Assembly: GCA_947496145.1 (NCBI GenBank)
Contig: CANMBS010000001.1
Coordinates: 186,001 to 250,000 of the forward strand
From: an uncultured Pseudovibrio sp.
Lineage (GTDB): Bacteria; Pseudomonadota; Alphaproteobacteria; Rhizobiales; Stappiaceae
DNA: 64,000 nucleotides
Direction: 5' to 3'
The translations under genes were made by a program, and so were the position numbers. Numbering within the stretch: position 1 is the first letter of the stretch; every line of letters begins with the position of its first letter. Below the pieces are notes generated by a model that was not told the origin of the DNA, searched no databases, and saw nothing but the letters and a program-made list of their open reading frames with translations. This document shows positions 36,562-47,807 of the stretch, one piece after another.

Positions 36562-39531
36562 TTACTCGGCGAATGCATCGTCGAGGAACGCTTGAAGCTG
36601 AGCCAGATGCTTGGACATCAAGCCGGTTGCTGTTGCTGCTGCTGCTGGGCGACCTGCATAACGCGGGCGATGCACTTTCGCATTAACGTGTTCCAGAACC
36701 CATTCAATGTACTGCTGGATAAAGAACCAGGAACCCATGTTCTTTGGCTCTTCCTGACACCAGACAACATCTGCATTCTTGAAGCGGCCCATCTCTACAC
36801 ATAGCGACTTGGTCGGGAATGGGTAGAGTTGCTCAACGCGGAGAATGTAAACATCATTGATGCCACGCTTCTCACGCTCTTCCAGCAGATCATAGTAGAC
36901 CTTACCAGTACAAAGGATCACACGGCGGATTTCCTCGTCCTTTTTCAGCTCCACAGTCGAACCGGGGTTCGTCTGAGCATCATCATGAAGGAGGCGGTGG
37001 AAGCTCTCATCTGCCGCAAAGTCTGACAATCTGGAAACTGCACGCTTGTGGCGAAGCAGAGATTTTGGTGTCATCAGAACCAGCGGTTTACGAATGTCAC
37101 GTTTGAGCTGACGACGCAGAATGTGGAAGTAGTTTGCTGGTGTCGAACAGTTCGCCACCTGCATGTTGTCTTCCGCGCACATTTGCAGGAAGCGCTCAAG
37201 GCGTGCTGAGGAGTGCTCCGGGCCCTGACCTTCGTAGCCATGTGGCAACAAGCAAACCAGACCGGACATACGCAGCCATTTACGTTCACCGGAAGAGATG
37301 AACTGGTCGAACAGCACCTGTGCACCGTTTGCGAAGTCACCGAACTGAGCTTCCCACATGGTCAACGCATTTGGTTCTGCCAGAGAGTAACCATATTCGA
37401 AACCGAGAACCGCTTCTTCGGAGAGCATGGAGTTGATCACTTCATAGCGACCCTGCCCTTCGCCCACATGATTCAGCGGGATGTAGCGGTTTTCGTTTTC
37501 CTGATCGTAAAGAACAGAATGGCGCTGAGAGAACGTGCCACGCTCACAGTCCTGACCGGACAAGCGAACGGAATGACCTTCTTTCAGAAGAGAACCGAAA
37601 GCGAGCGCTTCGCCCATTGCCCAATCAATACCTTCGCCAGACTCAATCATCTTGGCACGGTTGCCCATAAAGCGGCGAATGGTGCGGTGTGCGTTGAAGT
37701 CCTCAGGCACAGAAGTCAGTTTCTTGCCGAGATCGCACAGGTCTTCATCAGAAAGACCAGTTGAACCACGACGCGGCTCATCAACTTCTTTAGCAACCTT
37801 CATCTTAGACCAGCGACCATCCAGCCAGTCAGCCTTGTTTGGCTTGTAGGTCTGTCCGGTATCGAATTCACGATCCAGATGCGCACGCCAGTCAGCTTTT
37901 GCCTTTTCGACGTCCTCAGCGGTCATCAGACCTTCTTTGACCAGCTTGTCCGCGTAGATCTGAAGCGTTGTGGAGTGCTTGCGGATCTTACGGTACATGA
38001 TCGGCTGGGTGAACGCAGGCTCATCACCTTCGTTGTGACCGAAGCGGCGATAACAGATCATATCGATCACAACAGGGCGACCGAACTTCTGGCGATACTC
38101 AATCGCAATCTTCGCAGCGTATGTTACAGCTTCAGGGTCGTCGCCGTTTACGTGGAAGATTGGCGCTTCAATCACCTTCGCCACATCAGATGGATATGGT
38201 GAAGAGCGTGAGAAGCGTGGATTGGTGGTAAAGCCAATCTGGTTGTTGATGATGAAGTGGATGGAGCCACCTGTGCGATGACCGCGCAGTGCGGAAAGGC
38301 CGAAACACTCAGCAACAACGCCCTGACCAGCAAAGGCTGCATCACCATGCAGAAGCAGCGGGAGGACATTGCTGCGGTCAACTTCCGTTGTTTCTTTCCA
38401 GCCAGAGAGCTGGTCCTGCTTGGCGCGGGCCTTACCCAGAACAACCGGGTTTACGATCTCAAGGTGAGACGGGTTTGCTGTCAAAGACAGGTGAACGCTG
38501 TTGTCATCGAAAGTACGGTCAGAAGATGCACCCAGATGGTACTTCACGTCGCCGGAACCTTCCACATCATCAGGGGCATAAGAGCCACCCTTGAATTCGT
38601 GGAAGATAGCGCGGTGAGGCTTGCCCATCACCTGAGACAGAACATTCAGGCGGCCACGGTGTGCCATGCCCAGAACGATGTCCTCAACACCAAGAGCACC
38701 GCCACGTTTGATGATCTGCTCAAGAGCCGGGATCAGGGCTTCACCACCGTCCAGACCAAAGCGCTTGGTGCCGGTGTATTTTACATCAAGGAATTTTTCG
38801 AAGCCTTCTGCCTCAACCAGCTTGTTGAGGATTGCTTTCTTACCCTCAGGGGTAAAGGCAACGTGTTTGTCCGGGCCTTCAATGCGCTCCTGAAGCCATG
38901 CTTTTGCAGCAGGATCAGAGATGTGCATGAACTCAACACCAAGGGTGGAGCAATAGGTCCGTTTCAGAATATCCAGCATCTCACGGATGGTGGCGAATTC
39001 CATTCCCAGAACATTGTCAAGGAAGATCTTACGATCCCAATCATCCTCAGAGAAGCCGTAGGTCGCGGGATGCAACTCTTCATGGTCACCGGGAACAGCA
39101 AGGCGGAGCGGGTCAAGGTCAGCATGCAGGTGACCGCGCATACGGTAAGCGCGGATCATCATGATGGCGCGAACACTGTCACGGGTGGCTTGCAGCACCT
39201 GATCTTCGGTCAGCTCGACGCCGTTTTTCTTTGCCGTGGACTTAATCTTTTCGCTGACGTCTTTTTCGGCAGGCCAGTCACCATCCAACGCTGAAACCAG
39301 TTCGCCATTTGCGGGCACTGGCCAGTCCTGACGTTTCCAGGTCGCTCCACGAGCTTCCCTGATTACATCCTCCGGATTATCCTGAAGCGCAGAGAAAAAG
39401 TCTTTCCACTCTGGGTCGAGTGAATTCGGGTTTTCCTGATATTGAGCGTAAAGCTCTTCAATATAAGGAGCGTTGGCGCCGTATAGGAACGACGTCAGCG
39501 CGAATACATTGTTCGCGTCCTGCCGAGCCAT
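36562..39531 (-). CDS. sucA: 2-oxoglutarate dehydrogenase E1
   Basis: The thiamine-diphosphate-dependent E1 decarboxylates 2-oxoglutarate. At 989 aa it is a full-length enzyme: the N-terminal SFLYGANAPYIEELYAQYQ, GMAHRGRLNVLSQVM (substrate and TPP region), the TPP/Mg segment HGDAAFAGQGVVAECF and IINNQIGFTTNPRFSR, and the C-terminal EEPKNMGSWFFIQQYIE. It leads into odhB. Upstream, 286 nt to sucD contain no gene, and a promoter may be there. Confidence 0.97.
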   Translation of the reverse strand: MARQDANNVFALTSFLYGANAPYIEELYAQYQENPNSLDPEWKDFFSALQDNPEDVIREARGATWKRQDWPVPANGELVSALDGDWPAEKDVSEKIKSTAKKNGVELTEDQVLQATRDSVRAIMMIRAYRMRGHLHADLDPLRLAVPGDHEELHPATYGFSEDDWDRKIFLDNVLGMEFATIREMLDILKRTYCSTLGVEFMHISDPAAKAWLQERIEGPDKHVAFTPEGKKAILNKLVEAEGFEKFLDVKYTGTKRFGLDGGEALIPALEQIIKRGGALGVEDIVLGMAHRGRLNVLSQVMGKPHRAIFHEFKGGSYAPDDVEGSGDVKYHLGASSDRTFDDNSVHLSLTANPSHLEIVNPVVLGKARAKQDQLSGWKETTEVDRSNVLPLLLHGDAAFAGQGVVAECFGLSALRGHRTGGSIHFIINNQIGFTTNPRFSRSSPYPSDVAKVIEAPIFHVNGDDPEAVTYAAKIAIEYRQKFGRPVVIDMICYRRFGHNEGDEPAFTQPIMYRKIRKHSTTLQIYADKLVKEGLMTAEDVEKAKADWRAHLDREFDTGQTYKPNKADWLDGRWSKMKVAKEVDEPRRGSTGLSDEDLCDLGKKLTSVPEDFNAHRTIRRFMGNRAKMIESGEGIDWAMGEALAFGSLLKEGHSVRLSGQDCERGTFSQRHSVLYDQENENRYIPLNHVGEGQGRYEVINSMLSEEAVLGFEYGYSLAEPNALTMWEAQFGDFANGAQVLFDQFISSGERKWLRMSGLVCLLPHGYEGQGPEHSSARLERFLQMCAEDNMQVANCSTPANYFHILRRQLKRDIRKPLVLMTPKSLLRHKRAVSRLSDFAADESFHRLLHDDAQTNPGSTVELKKDEEIRRVILCTGKVYYDLLEEREKRGINDVYILRVEQLYPFPTKSLCVEMGRFKNADVVWCQEEPKNMGSWFFIQQYIEWVLEHVNAKVHRPRYAGRPAAAATATGLMSKHLAQLQAFLDDAFAE

Positions 39532-39817
39532 CGTTTTTAAGCGGACTTTTGATCCGCCCTACTTTCTTTGGGCGGGTGCTTCACACCACATACCCTTGGG
39601 TCCCGCGATTGACAGCCGGTCTGGGGACTAGCTGCCTCCTCAAAGCCATCAGTGAGAGTGTTTCACCAACGACCTAATTAGTATGCCCCCTAAATAGTAT
39701 AGGAGGAGTAAGGACCAGAGCATGTCGCGCACATTAATTCCCACACTTCACGCTCCGGTCATTTTCTGTTTCAAAGCATTACTGTTGCTTGAATAAATTC
39801 AATCAAACAGAATGAAA

Positions 39818-40741
39818 TCAGGCACCCTGCTTCACTTCTGCGAGAAGTGCAACGAGGGTTTTGCCCAGCTTTGCAGGGGATGGAGATACACGGATGCCTG
39901 CATCTTCCATTGCCGCAATTTTGTCTTCAGCTCCACCCTTACCGCCGGAGATCACAGCACCTGCGTGACCCATGGTGCGACCTGGAGGTGCTGTACGACC
40001 TGCGATGAAGCCAACCATCGGCTTCTTGCGGCCTTTTGCAGCCTGTTCTTTCAGCCACTCTGCTGCTTCTTCTTCAGCAGAACCACCGATTTCACCAATC
40101 ATGATGATGGATTCTGTTTCCGGATCATCCAGGAACAGATCCAGCATGTCGATGAACTCGGTGCCCTTAACTGGGTCACCACCGATACCAACAGCAGTGG
40201 TCTGGCCGAGACCTTCCTGAGACGTCTGGAACACAGCTTCATAGGTCAGAGTGCCGGAACGGGACACGATTCCCACGGAACCCTTCTTGAAGATGGAACC
40301 CGGCATAATGCCGATTTTACATTCTTCAGGGGTCAGAACGCCTGGGCAGTTCGGGCCAAGCAGGCGGCTGTTGGAGTTATCGAGGCGTGCCTTCACCTTC
40401 ACCATGTCTGCAACCGGGATACCCTCGGTGATACACACGATGAACGGGATTTCTGCATCGATTGCTTCGATGATCGCTGCTGCTGCACCTGCTGGTGGAA
40501 CGTAAACAACAGAAGCGTTTGCACCAGTTGCCTCTTTGGCCTCCTTTACAGAAGCGTAGATTGGCAATTCAGCTGCGGAATCAAGGCCAGAAGACCATGT
40601 TTCGCCGCCTTTTTTCGGATGCACACCAGCAACCATCTTAGTGCCGAAGTATGCGAGTGCCTGTTCAGTATGGAATGTGCCGGTTTTACCGGTCAGACCC
40701 TGAACGATGACTTTAGTATCTTTATCAACAAGGATGGACAT
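39818..40741 (-). CDS. sucD: Succinyl-CoA synthetase alpha subunit
   Basis: The alpha subunit binds CoA and carries the phospho-His. The 307-aa protein starts [20 protein letters not shown] and has the active-site [34 protein letters not shown] and [15 protein letters not shown] are also conserved. The start lies 12 nt after the stop of a small membrane protein gene, which separates it from sucC. The Shine-Dalgarno AAAGGCG lies just after that gene's stop. Confidence 0.96.
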   Translation of the reverse strand: MSILVDKDTKVIVQGLTGKTGTFHTEQALAYFGTKMVAGVHPKKGGETWSSGLDSAAELPIYASVKEAKEATGANASVVYVPPAGAAAAIIEAIDAEIPFIVCITEGIPVADMVKVKARLDNSNSRLLGPNCPGVLTPEECKIGIMPGSIFKKGSVGIVSRSGTLTYEAVFQTSQEGLGQTTAVGIGGDPVKGTEFIDMLDLFLDDPETESIIMIGEIGGSAEEEAAEWLKEQAAKGRKKPMVGFIAGRTAPPGRTMGHAGAVISGGKGGAEDKIAAMEDAGIRVSPSPAKLGKTLVALLAEVKQGA

Positions 40742-40753
40742 CTTGTTTCGCCT

Positions 40754-41140
40754 TTAATCCTTCGCTGCAATAGTTGACGCTTTAGAACGAACAGGCAGCA
40801 GAAAGCCGCCCACGATACCAAGTATTCCGAGAACTAAGAAGGGTAGGTAAAGCCATGAAAAGAGCGCAAGGGATCGTACGGCTCCATCATTATCTACCCA
40901 AGTATCTCCCGCAAAATATCCCGGAACTGACATAGCAGCTCCGCATTCGAATTCGATGTAACCTGCAAACCCTACCAATATAGTGCTCAGTATTACGGAA
41001 ACGCCGAAGCTCGTTTTGCGCCAACCAAAGCCTCTCAGCCCCCAAATCACCCCAAGTAGCACCATCCCGATCGCGAGCGCGAGCCCGACAATAACTATGT
41101 AAATAGTTGGCGGCACAAGAGATGAAGTGTAATACCCCAT
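40754..41140 (-). CDS. Small membrane protein of unknown function between sucC and sucD
   Basis: The 128-aa protein (start MGYYTSSLVPP; an upstream ATG at 41167 is possible) has three clear TM segments: TIYIVIVGLALAIGMVLLGV, GVSVILSTILVGFAGYIEF and LFSWLYLPFLVLGILGIVGG. A loop of about 30 residues (FECGAAMSVPGYFAGDTW) lies between the second and third. I do not recognise a family. It lies in the sucCD operon, 36 nt after sucC and 12 nt before sucD, on the same strand, and must be in the transcript. It has no clear Shine-Dalgarno and may be an insertion. Confidence 0.7.
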   Translation of the reverse strand: MGYYTSSLVPPTIYIVIVGLALAIGMVLLGVIWGLRGFGWRKTSFGVSVILSTILVGFAGYIEFECGAAMSVPGYFAGDTWVDNDGAVRSLALFSWLYLPFLVLGILGIVGGFLLPVRSKASTIAAKD

Positions 41141-41175
41141 CTCAAAGCAGGTAATTCGACGGCCCATGTTTGAAA

Positions 41176-42369
41176 TTAGCCTTTCACAGCAGCTACGATT
41201 TTCTGAGCTGCGTCATCGAGGTCGTCAGCAGGAATGACGTTCATGCCGCTCTCGTTGATGATCTGTTTGCCAAGCTCAACGTTGGTGCCTTCCAGACGGA
41301 CGACGAGTGGGACCTGCAGGCCAACTTCTTTAACAGCAGCGAGCACGCCTTCTGCGATCACGTCGCAGCGCATGATGCCGCCGAAGATGTTGACGAGGAT
41401 ACCTTCAACGTTCGGGTCGGAGGTGATGATTTTGAACGCGGAGGTCACTTTCTCTTTGGTCGCGCCGCCACCAACGTCGAGGAAGTTTGCAGGCTCAGCA
41501 CCATAGAGCTTGATGATGTCCATGGTCGCCATAGCCAGACCAGCACCGTTCACCATGCAGCCGATGTTACCGTCGAGAGCAACGTAAGCGAGGTCGTGCT
41601 TGGAAGCTTCGATCTCTTTTTCGTCTTCCTCGGTCTTATCGCGCAGGGCAACGATGTCTTCGTGGCGGAACAGGGCGTTGCCGTCGAAGGATACTTTTGC
41701 ATCCAGAACGCGCAGACGACCGTTTTCCATGACGATCAGCGGGTTGATTTCGAGAAGGGCCATGTCCTTTTCTACAAACGCTTTGTAGAGGATCGGGAAC
41801 AGCTTCTTGCCATCTTCGCGAGCTTCACCTTCCAGCTTGAGGGTGTCACAGAGCGCAGCAGCTTTCTCTTCGGTCACGCCTTCCAGTGGATTGATTGGCA
41901 AGGTGAGGATCTTTTCAGGCGTTGCGTGTGCAACTTCTTCAATGTCCATGCCGCCTTCGGTGGAAGCAACGAAAGCAACCTGCCCACAAGTGCGGTCTAC
42001 CAGAAGGGAGAGGTACAGTTCGCGGTCGATGTCTGCGCCGTCTTCAATGTAAAGACGGTTTACAACCTTACCTGCATCACCGGTTTGTGCGGTAACGAGG
42101 GTGTTGCCGAGCATGTCTTTTGCATTGGCTTCAACTTCGTCCTTGCTGAATGCAAGACGAACGCCGCCTTTAGCGTCAGGGCCGAGTTCTTTGAACTTGC
42201 CTTTACCGCGACCACCTGCGTGGATCTGAGACTTCACAACCCAAAGCGGGCCAGGAAGTTTATCTGCCGCAGCTTTTGCTTCGTCTGCGGAGAAAATAGC
42301 TACACCTTCTGCAACCGGTGCGCCGTATTCTTTCAGGACTGCTTTAGCCTGATACTCATGAATATTCAT
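41176..42369 (-). CDS. sucC: Succinyl-CoA synthetase beta subunit
   Basis: The ATP-grasp beta subunit, 397 aa. It starts [19 protein letters not shown] after a GGGAAG, and shows [37 protein letters not shown] (metal and nucleotide), [18 protein letters not shown] and [15 protein letters not shown]. It converts succinyl-CoA, ADP and phosphate to succinate, CoA and ATP with SucD. mdh lies 92 nt upstream. Confidence 0.97.
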   Translation of the reverse strand: MNIHEYQAKAVLKEYGAPVAEGVAIFSADEAKAAADKLPGPLWVVKSQIHAGGRGKGKFKELGPDAKGGVRLAFSKDEVEANAKDMLGNTLVTAQTGDAGKVVNRLYIEDGADIDRELYLSLLVDRTCGQVAFVASTEGGMDIEEVAHATPEKILTLPINPLEGVTEEKAAALCDTLKLEGEAREDGKKLFPILYKAFVEKDMALLEINPLIVMENGRLRVLDAKVSFDGNALFRHEDIVALRDKTEEDEKEIEASKHDLAYVALDGNIGCMVNGAGLAMATMDIIKLYGAEPANFLDVGGGATKEKVTSAFKIITSDPNVEGILVNIFGGIMRCDVIAEGVLAAVKEVGLQVPLVVRLEGTNVELGKQIINESGMNVIPADDLDDAAQKIVAAVKG

Positions 42370-42461
42370 CTGCACTTCCCATAGTAAGGGCCCTGCCGAA
42401 GCAGGAAGTCAGACTGGCAATGAATTTACTGCCAGTCCTTCAGAGCAATGCTTACGCGGGC

Positions 42462-43563
<1,102 letters not shown>

Positions 43564-43612
43564 AGTTTGGCTAATCTCTCAATACGTCATTTCTGAAAAA
43601 ATCGTATTTTTT

Positions 43613-44770
43613 TCAATTTTGTGATTTCGACTCATGCATTAAGTAGTCTTCTGAACGCATTTCGATCAGCCGTGACGCCGTGCGATCAAACTCAAAAGCC
43701 TCGGTTCCTTTGGACGCGACATAGAGTTCATGCGGCTCAGATTCAGCCTGAATCACCAATCGGACGTGATTATCGTAGAGCGTATCGATCAGATTGATGA
43801 ATCGTTTTGCTTCATTGCGCCGGGTATAGTCCAGTGGTGGAACACCCTGGAGGAAAACTGTGTTGAAAGCATGTGCAATACGCAGATAATCGGATGCCCC
43901 GAGCGGGGTGCAACACAATTCGTTGAACGTGAACCAGGCAACCGCGCTACATGTTCGGCTTACGGGGATTTTCCGGCCTTTATTTTCCAGTTCAACCAAG
44001 TGGCATTGCAATCCATGGGTCATGCTTGACCAGAGCTTTTCCATTCCCGCTGAAGTTTCATCATTGATCGGAGACAGATAGGTTTGTGAACCGGAAAGCT
44101 TTTCCAGACGATAATCCGTTGGTGCATCGAGATGCAGGACCTCAACACGTTCATTTAACAAGCGGATAAACGGAAGAATGTGGCTGCGGTTCAGGCCATC
44201 TTTGTAAAGCTCATCTGGCACAACGTTTGAGGTACACACCACAACAACGCCAGCCTCGAACAAGCGGGTAAACAAACGGCCAAGCAGCATGGCGTCTGCA
44301 ATATCGGTGACAGTGAACTCATCAAAGCAAAGAAGACGTGTTTCGGAGGCAATTTCCTGAGCGATAGGAATGATTGGGTCACGATCTTTAATCGCACCGG
44401 CTGAAATCTGCTTTCGCACGAGAAATACACGATCATGAATATCTGACATGAACTCGTGAAAGTGAGAACGCCGCTTTTTTGGTTCCTCACTTAAGTCATA
44501 GAACAGATCCATAAGCATGGTTTTGCCGCGCCCAACAGAGCCCCAGACATAAAGCCCTTTGATCTGTTCCTGTTCGCCATTGCCTTTACCGAACAGGCGA
44601 CCCAGGAAGCCCTTCTTCTCTTCAGGTTTGCGCTGCGCCATCTCCACACTCAACGCATCAAGAGCTTTGGCCACTTGAATTTGCACCGGATCTGCATCCA
44701 GCTCGCCTTGAGCGACCATGGCTTCATAATGTGCAAGAACGGTTGTCAGGTTGGATGTAGTATCAGACAC
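43613..44770 (-). CDS. zapE: Cell division ATPase ZapE (AFG1 family)
   Basis: ZapE is an AFG1/LACE1-family P-loop ATPase that acts at the divisome, and its mitochondrial relatives act in inner-membrane protein quality control. The 385-aa protein has Walker A LYVWGSVGRGKTMLMDLF, the adjacent RRSHFHEFMSDIHDRV motif, Walker B LLCFDEFTVTDIADAMLL, and sensor CTSNVVPDELYKDGLNR. LMIGLNRSHILPF-type residues follow. It is found near mdh in many Hyphomicrobiales. Confidence 0.94.
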   Translation of the reverse strand: MSDTTSNLTTVLAHYEAMVAQGELDADPVQIQVAKALDALSVEMAQRKPEEKKGFLGRLFGKGNGEQEQIKGLYVWGSVGRGKTMLMDLFYDLSEEPKKRRSHFHEFMSDIHDRVFLVRKQISAGAIKDRDPIIPIAQEIASETRLLCFDEFTVTDIADAMLLGRLFTRLFEAGVVVVCTSNVVPDELYKDGLNRSHILPFIRLLNERVEVLHLDAPTDYRLEKLSGSQTYLSPINDETSAGMEKLWSSMTHGLQCHLVELENKGRKIPVSRTCSAVAWFTFNELCCTPLGASDYLRIAHAFNTVFLQGVPPLDYTRRNEAKRFINLIDTLYDNHVRLVIQAESEPHELYVASKGTEAFEFDRTASRLIEMRSEDYLMHESKSQN

Positions 44771-44930
44771 GGAGCTGCTCTTCCTTAAAACTCTAAGATG
44801 AAGCGCGAAAGCTCACATCTATTGGGCAGTATCTGCCCATGGCATATCGGAGCCCCCTCCCAAAATGCAAGCCTTATAGAATTTTTTCGTAAAGTGAAAT
44901 TACCTGAGCATTGAGAGGCTTGCACAAACA

Positions 44931-44963
44931 CAAAAAGCGCCGCGCTCAGAAAGAGCGCAACGC
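44931..44963 (-). terminator. Terminator after the Omp19-like gene
   Basis: On the minus strand, GCGTTGCGCTC-tttct-GAGCGCGGCGC followed by TTTTTG is a strong GC stem with a T run, 30 nt past the stop. Confidence 0.85.
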
Positions 44964-44991
44964 CTGAATTGACAGGATCATCCTGAGATGA

Positions 44992-45522
44992 TTAGCGGTT
45001 AAAGTTGATTGGCGCACCGTTTGACGTGGAACCTGCAAAACTGGTTCCGCCGCCTGAGAGCGTTGCAACGTTGCCGCCGCCAGCATCTTTCAGCACGACC
45101 TGATTTCCATTCAGATTCCAAGCGGAGATCTGAGAGAGGGTCGCATCATTACAACCGCGTGTGTTGGCGCGGTAGCCGCCGCTCCATTTGGTCAGCGTCA
45201 TAAAGAGCTTACAGTTGTCACCGCCTGAGGAAACGCTCCAGCCACCGAGCAGATCAGTACGGCCTACACTGCCGCCTGTTGCATTTACGTTTGGAGCAGG
45301 AGGTGCAGAAACAACCTGCGAATTGGCGTTGGCATCCTGACCGTCAACCAAAATCTGGCCTTCAGAGCCCGGCTCAATCGGCGACAGGTTCTGACCGTCG
45401 ATTGGCGAAATTGGAGAAGCAGGCAACGGAGAAACATAACTGCGCGTATATGTCGTCCGTTGGCACGCCATAGTGGAAAGTGCAATCACAGAAACAAATG
45501 CAATCGTCAAACTACGATTCAT
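44992..45522 (-). CDS. Omp19-like outer-membrane lipoprotein (protease-inhibitor fold)
   Basis: The 176-aa lipoprotein begins MNRSLTIAFVSVIALSTMAC, with a lipobox (LSTMAC) making Cys20 the likely lipidated residue. A Pro/Ser-rich linker leads to a C-terminal Inh/Omp19 beta-barrel (LLGGWSVSSGGDNCKLFMTL, YRANTRGC, ISAWNLNGNQVVLKD). It resembles Brucella Omp19, an outer-membrane lipoprotein that inhibits proteases. Two Cys in the barrel may form a disulfide. An in-frame ATG at 45558 adds 12 residues before the lipobox signal and was not used. Confidence 0.82.
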   Translation of the reverse strand: MNRSLTIAFVSVIALSTMACQRTTYTRSYVSPLPASPISPIDGQNLSPIEPGSEGQILVDGQDANANSQVVSAPPAPNVNATGGSVGRTDLLGGWSVSSGGDNCKLFMTLTKWSGGYRANTRGCNDATLSQISAWNLNGNQVVLKDAGGGNVATLSGGGTSFAGSTSNGAPINFNR

Positions 45523-45706
45523 AGTGGTGTCATCCCAGCCTTGTGTATTAAGGCCCATTAACCATAAAGACCTTAAGAAACTGCCCCTAAAACATGGCAG
45601 GTTAAAGGTTTACCACTAAAAAAAATGCAAGTTTCCCACTGAAACCCTTGTTACCTAGACAATTTTACAAAAAACAATCTCACGAAAGACTGGGGTACAC
45701 CCTACG

Positions 45707-46165
45707 TTAACTGACAGCAGCCCATTTAAAAGAATCACCTGAAAAGAACTTTGATGAGACAGCCTGATCAATAGATTCTTTAATTTTGCAAAAGGCGTCA
45801 CTCGCCTCATTTATATTCTCAGGCGTGCGCCCCTCCAAGCAAATCTCCCAATGCATCTTAACTGGTTGCCCCGGCCATGACGGTTGCTCACGCAGCAATT
45901 CACTGTTTTGCAAGGATATGATGTAGTCTGGTTGCGGCGCATGGGGCAGAGAGAAAATTCCCCAAGGTTTTGGATGCAGGCCAACCTCCTTCATGCCATT
46001 TGCAAAAAGAACACGACGGGTCAGCGACAGAACTTCGGCACGAGGAATCGGCCCTCCGGAAAAGGCCCTTAACTCGCCCATGGCGATTTGATTCAGATAG
46101 GCTTCCGCAGCCAGGCTCAGAAATGAGTTATCTACGCAAGCAAAGAGTATATTTGCCTTAAGCAT
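45707..46165 (-). CDS. Low-molecular-weight phosphatase-like protein lacking the catalytic motif
   Basis: The 152-aa protein has the opening of an LMW-PTPase/arsenate reductase fold: MLKANILFACVDNSFLSLAA, then AEAYLNQIAMG, RAFSGGP, LHPKPW and DYIISLQNSELL. In active enzymes the loop is CxxNxCRS; here it is C-V-D-N-S-F-L-S, so the second Cys and the Arg that holds the phosphate are replaced. It is probably a non-catalytic relative. The ATG is preceded by GGAGG with ideal spacing, so the gene looks intact and translated. The Omp19-like gene is 184 nt downstream. Confidence 0.6.
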   Translation of the reverse strand: MLKANILFACVDNSFLSLAAEAYLNQIAMGELRAFSGGPIPRAEVLSLTRRVLFANGMKEVGLHPKPWGIFSLPHAPQPDYIISLQNSELLREQPSWPGQPVKMHWEICLEGRTPENINEASDAFCKIKESIDQAVSSKFFSGDSFKWAAVS

Positions 46166-46424
46166 TAGCACACCTCCGCAGGAGCGCCGGACAAAGTCCA
46201 ATCATTTGAGTGTCACGTATTTCCTGCACTTCTTAGTGCCGTTTTTCTTCGGATAGATGACAATCAAACAATGCGCTGCAAAAAATCTTGAGATTCAGGT
46301 TTGGCAGGCTGGCAAGGATGTCTACACACAACCGTGACCAGATCGATAAGTGACTCATGTTCACTTTAATACTATCGGGTTGTATAAAAGCTTCGTTTTT
46401 CTATGCAGGTTTGGAGTATGCACA

Positions 46425-46802
46425 ATGTCTTTTCCCTTATGGTCAATTTTAATCGCTGGCCTTTTGCCATGGCTGACTATTCTTCCCGCCAAGTTTTCCC
46501 GTGACTTTGACAACTCAGACCCTCGGGACCCGAGCTACTGGAAAGACGGTTTTCGCAAGCGGGCCCGTGCCGCTGAAAGCAACGGCCTTGAAGCGTTTCC
46601 TCTTTATGCAGTTTCAGTCCTGATTGCTCTGGCTTACGGCGGGGACCCGGACTGGATTTCAAAACTATGCGGCCTTTTCATTGCAATGCGCCTTCTTTAC
46701 ATCGCCTGTTATTGGCTTGACCGCGCAGCGTTGCGCTCTCTGGTCTGGTTCATTGGCCTGATTTGCACTGTCGCGCTTTTCTCATCGCCGGCGTGGTCTT
46801 AG
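46425..46802 (+). CDS. MAPEG family membrane protein
   Basis: The 125-aa protein starts MSFPLWSILIAGLLPWLTIL and has about four TM helices. The conserved signature RARAAESNGLEAFPLYAVSV resembles the RxxxAHxNxxE motif of MAPEG (membrane-associated eicosanoid and glutathione metabolism) proteins; the bacterial COG3686 group has no defined substrate. The glutathione-related role is family knowledge only. It stands alone on the plus strand. Confidence 0.82.
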   Translation: MSFPLWSILIAGLLPWLTILPAKFSRDFDNSDPRDPSYWKDGFRKRARAAESNGLEAFPLYAVSVLIALAYGGDPDWISKLCGLFIAMRLLYIACYWLDRAALRSLVWFIGLICTVALFSSPAWS

Positions 46803-46944
46803 CAGTAAGCGCGGAGGCTCATAATCCCCGCGATTTCAAGGTATTGTGAGAAAGGCGAGCATCTTTCTCACGCAAACTGGTGCAGTTTCGCTGTTTTTTC
46901 GGTTATTCAGCTCGGAAATGAGATGAGGATCTTTTGATCCCCTT

Positions 46945-47724
46945 TTAATTTTTAGGGGTGACAGCCCATTTCAGGAAGAATCTGTCCGCTTGCGCTGCCG
47001 TATCCTGCGTGAAGGCGCGACGGCGGCGGGCCAGAAGGGCCGGGCCTGCTTCCAGCTCAGCGAGAATCAAATCATTGATTGCACCAGCCGGACGAACCAC
47101 ATCTTTGATCAGGCCAGCTTCACTGCGCTCAACAAGCTCTTCAATCTCCCCGCGCAGAACGGGCCGAATAAACGTGGCTTCGGCAAGATCAGCAAGGCGT
47201 GAAGGCGGGACACCCTGATAGCGGTTTTGATTGTACCAACGCAGGACCAGCGAGGACCGGATCAGGTCATAAAGGCGTTCTGGTACGATTTCACCCAGCG
47301 AGACGCCATCAAATCTGTGTTTCTGACGTTCAATCCGATTGTAGTGATAGAGCGAAAACCGCACCGGGTCGCAGAATTCAAGCGCAAAGCTGATCAGCGC
47401 TTTGGGAAACTCATCGTGCCCGGCATAAGGGTCTTTCAGCTGGACCCAATCAAGAGGCTCAGGATTGCCTTTGAGCAGAGCTATGAGCGTTTTGCGTAAG
47501 TCCCAACCTGAAATGTTTGCAGGAATTGCAAGGTCTACTTCCATTGTTTCTTCTGCCGGAAACAGCGAGAGATAATGCTCAATGGAACGGATGTAGATGA
47601 AACGGCAATTGGCGTAATGCGCTTCAGACTTTTTGTGCAGGTACAGGTGTGAAAGATCGCCTGCGTGCAAAACACGCAGATTTCTTTCGTGTTCCAAATC
47701 ACGAAAGCTCTTTTCAAGCTCCAT
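46945..47724 (-). CDS. YcgL/RlaP-like nucleotidyltransferase-fold protein with degenerate active site
   Basis: The ~259-aa protein resembles the YcgL/RlaP (polymerase-beta) nucleotidyltransferases: RFIYIRSIEHYLSLFPAEE aligns with the V/RFIYV strand, and ISGWDLRKTLIALLKGNPEP with the GWDLRKALxLLxKGNP motif, followed by LDWVQLKDPYAG. In active proteins GSxxxGxxxxxSDxDxRF precedes this; here the corresponding stretch (AGDLSHLYLHKKSEAHYANC) has no Asp pair, so metal-binding acids appear lost. The start is uncertain: ATG at 47724 or GTG at 47769. Alternative: a related non-catalytic family. Confidence 0.55.
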   Translation of the reverse strand: MELEKSFRDLEHERNLRVLHAGDLSHLYLHKKSEAHYANCRFIYIRSIEHYLSLFPAEETMEVDLAIPANISGWDLRKTLIALLKGNPEPLDWVQLKDPYAGHDEFPKALISFALEFCDPVRFSLYHYNRIERQKHRFDGVSLGEIVPERLYDLIRSSLVLRWYNQNRYQGVPPSRLADLAEATFIRPVLRGEIEELVERSEAGLIKDVVRPAGAINDLILAELEAGPALLARRRRAFTQDTAAQADRFFLKWAVTPKN

Positions 47725-47807
47725 AAAGATCGAGGAGCTATCTGAACCAACCTGTGAAGGTGCACCCACCAAAACTGCCTAACCTGAAATCTAAGAGGCT
47801 TGCCCTC

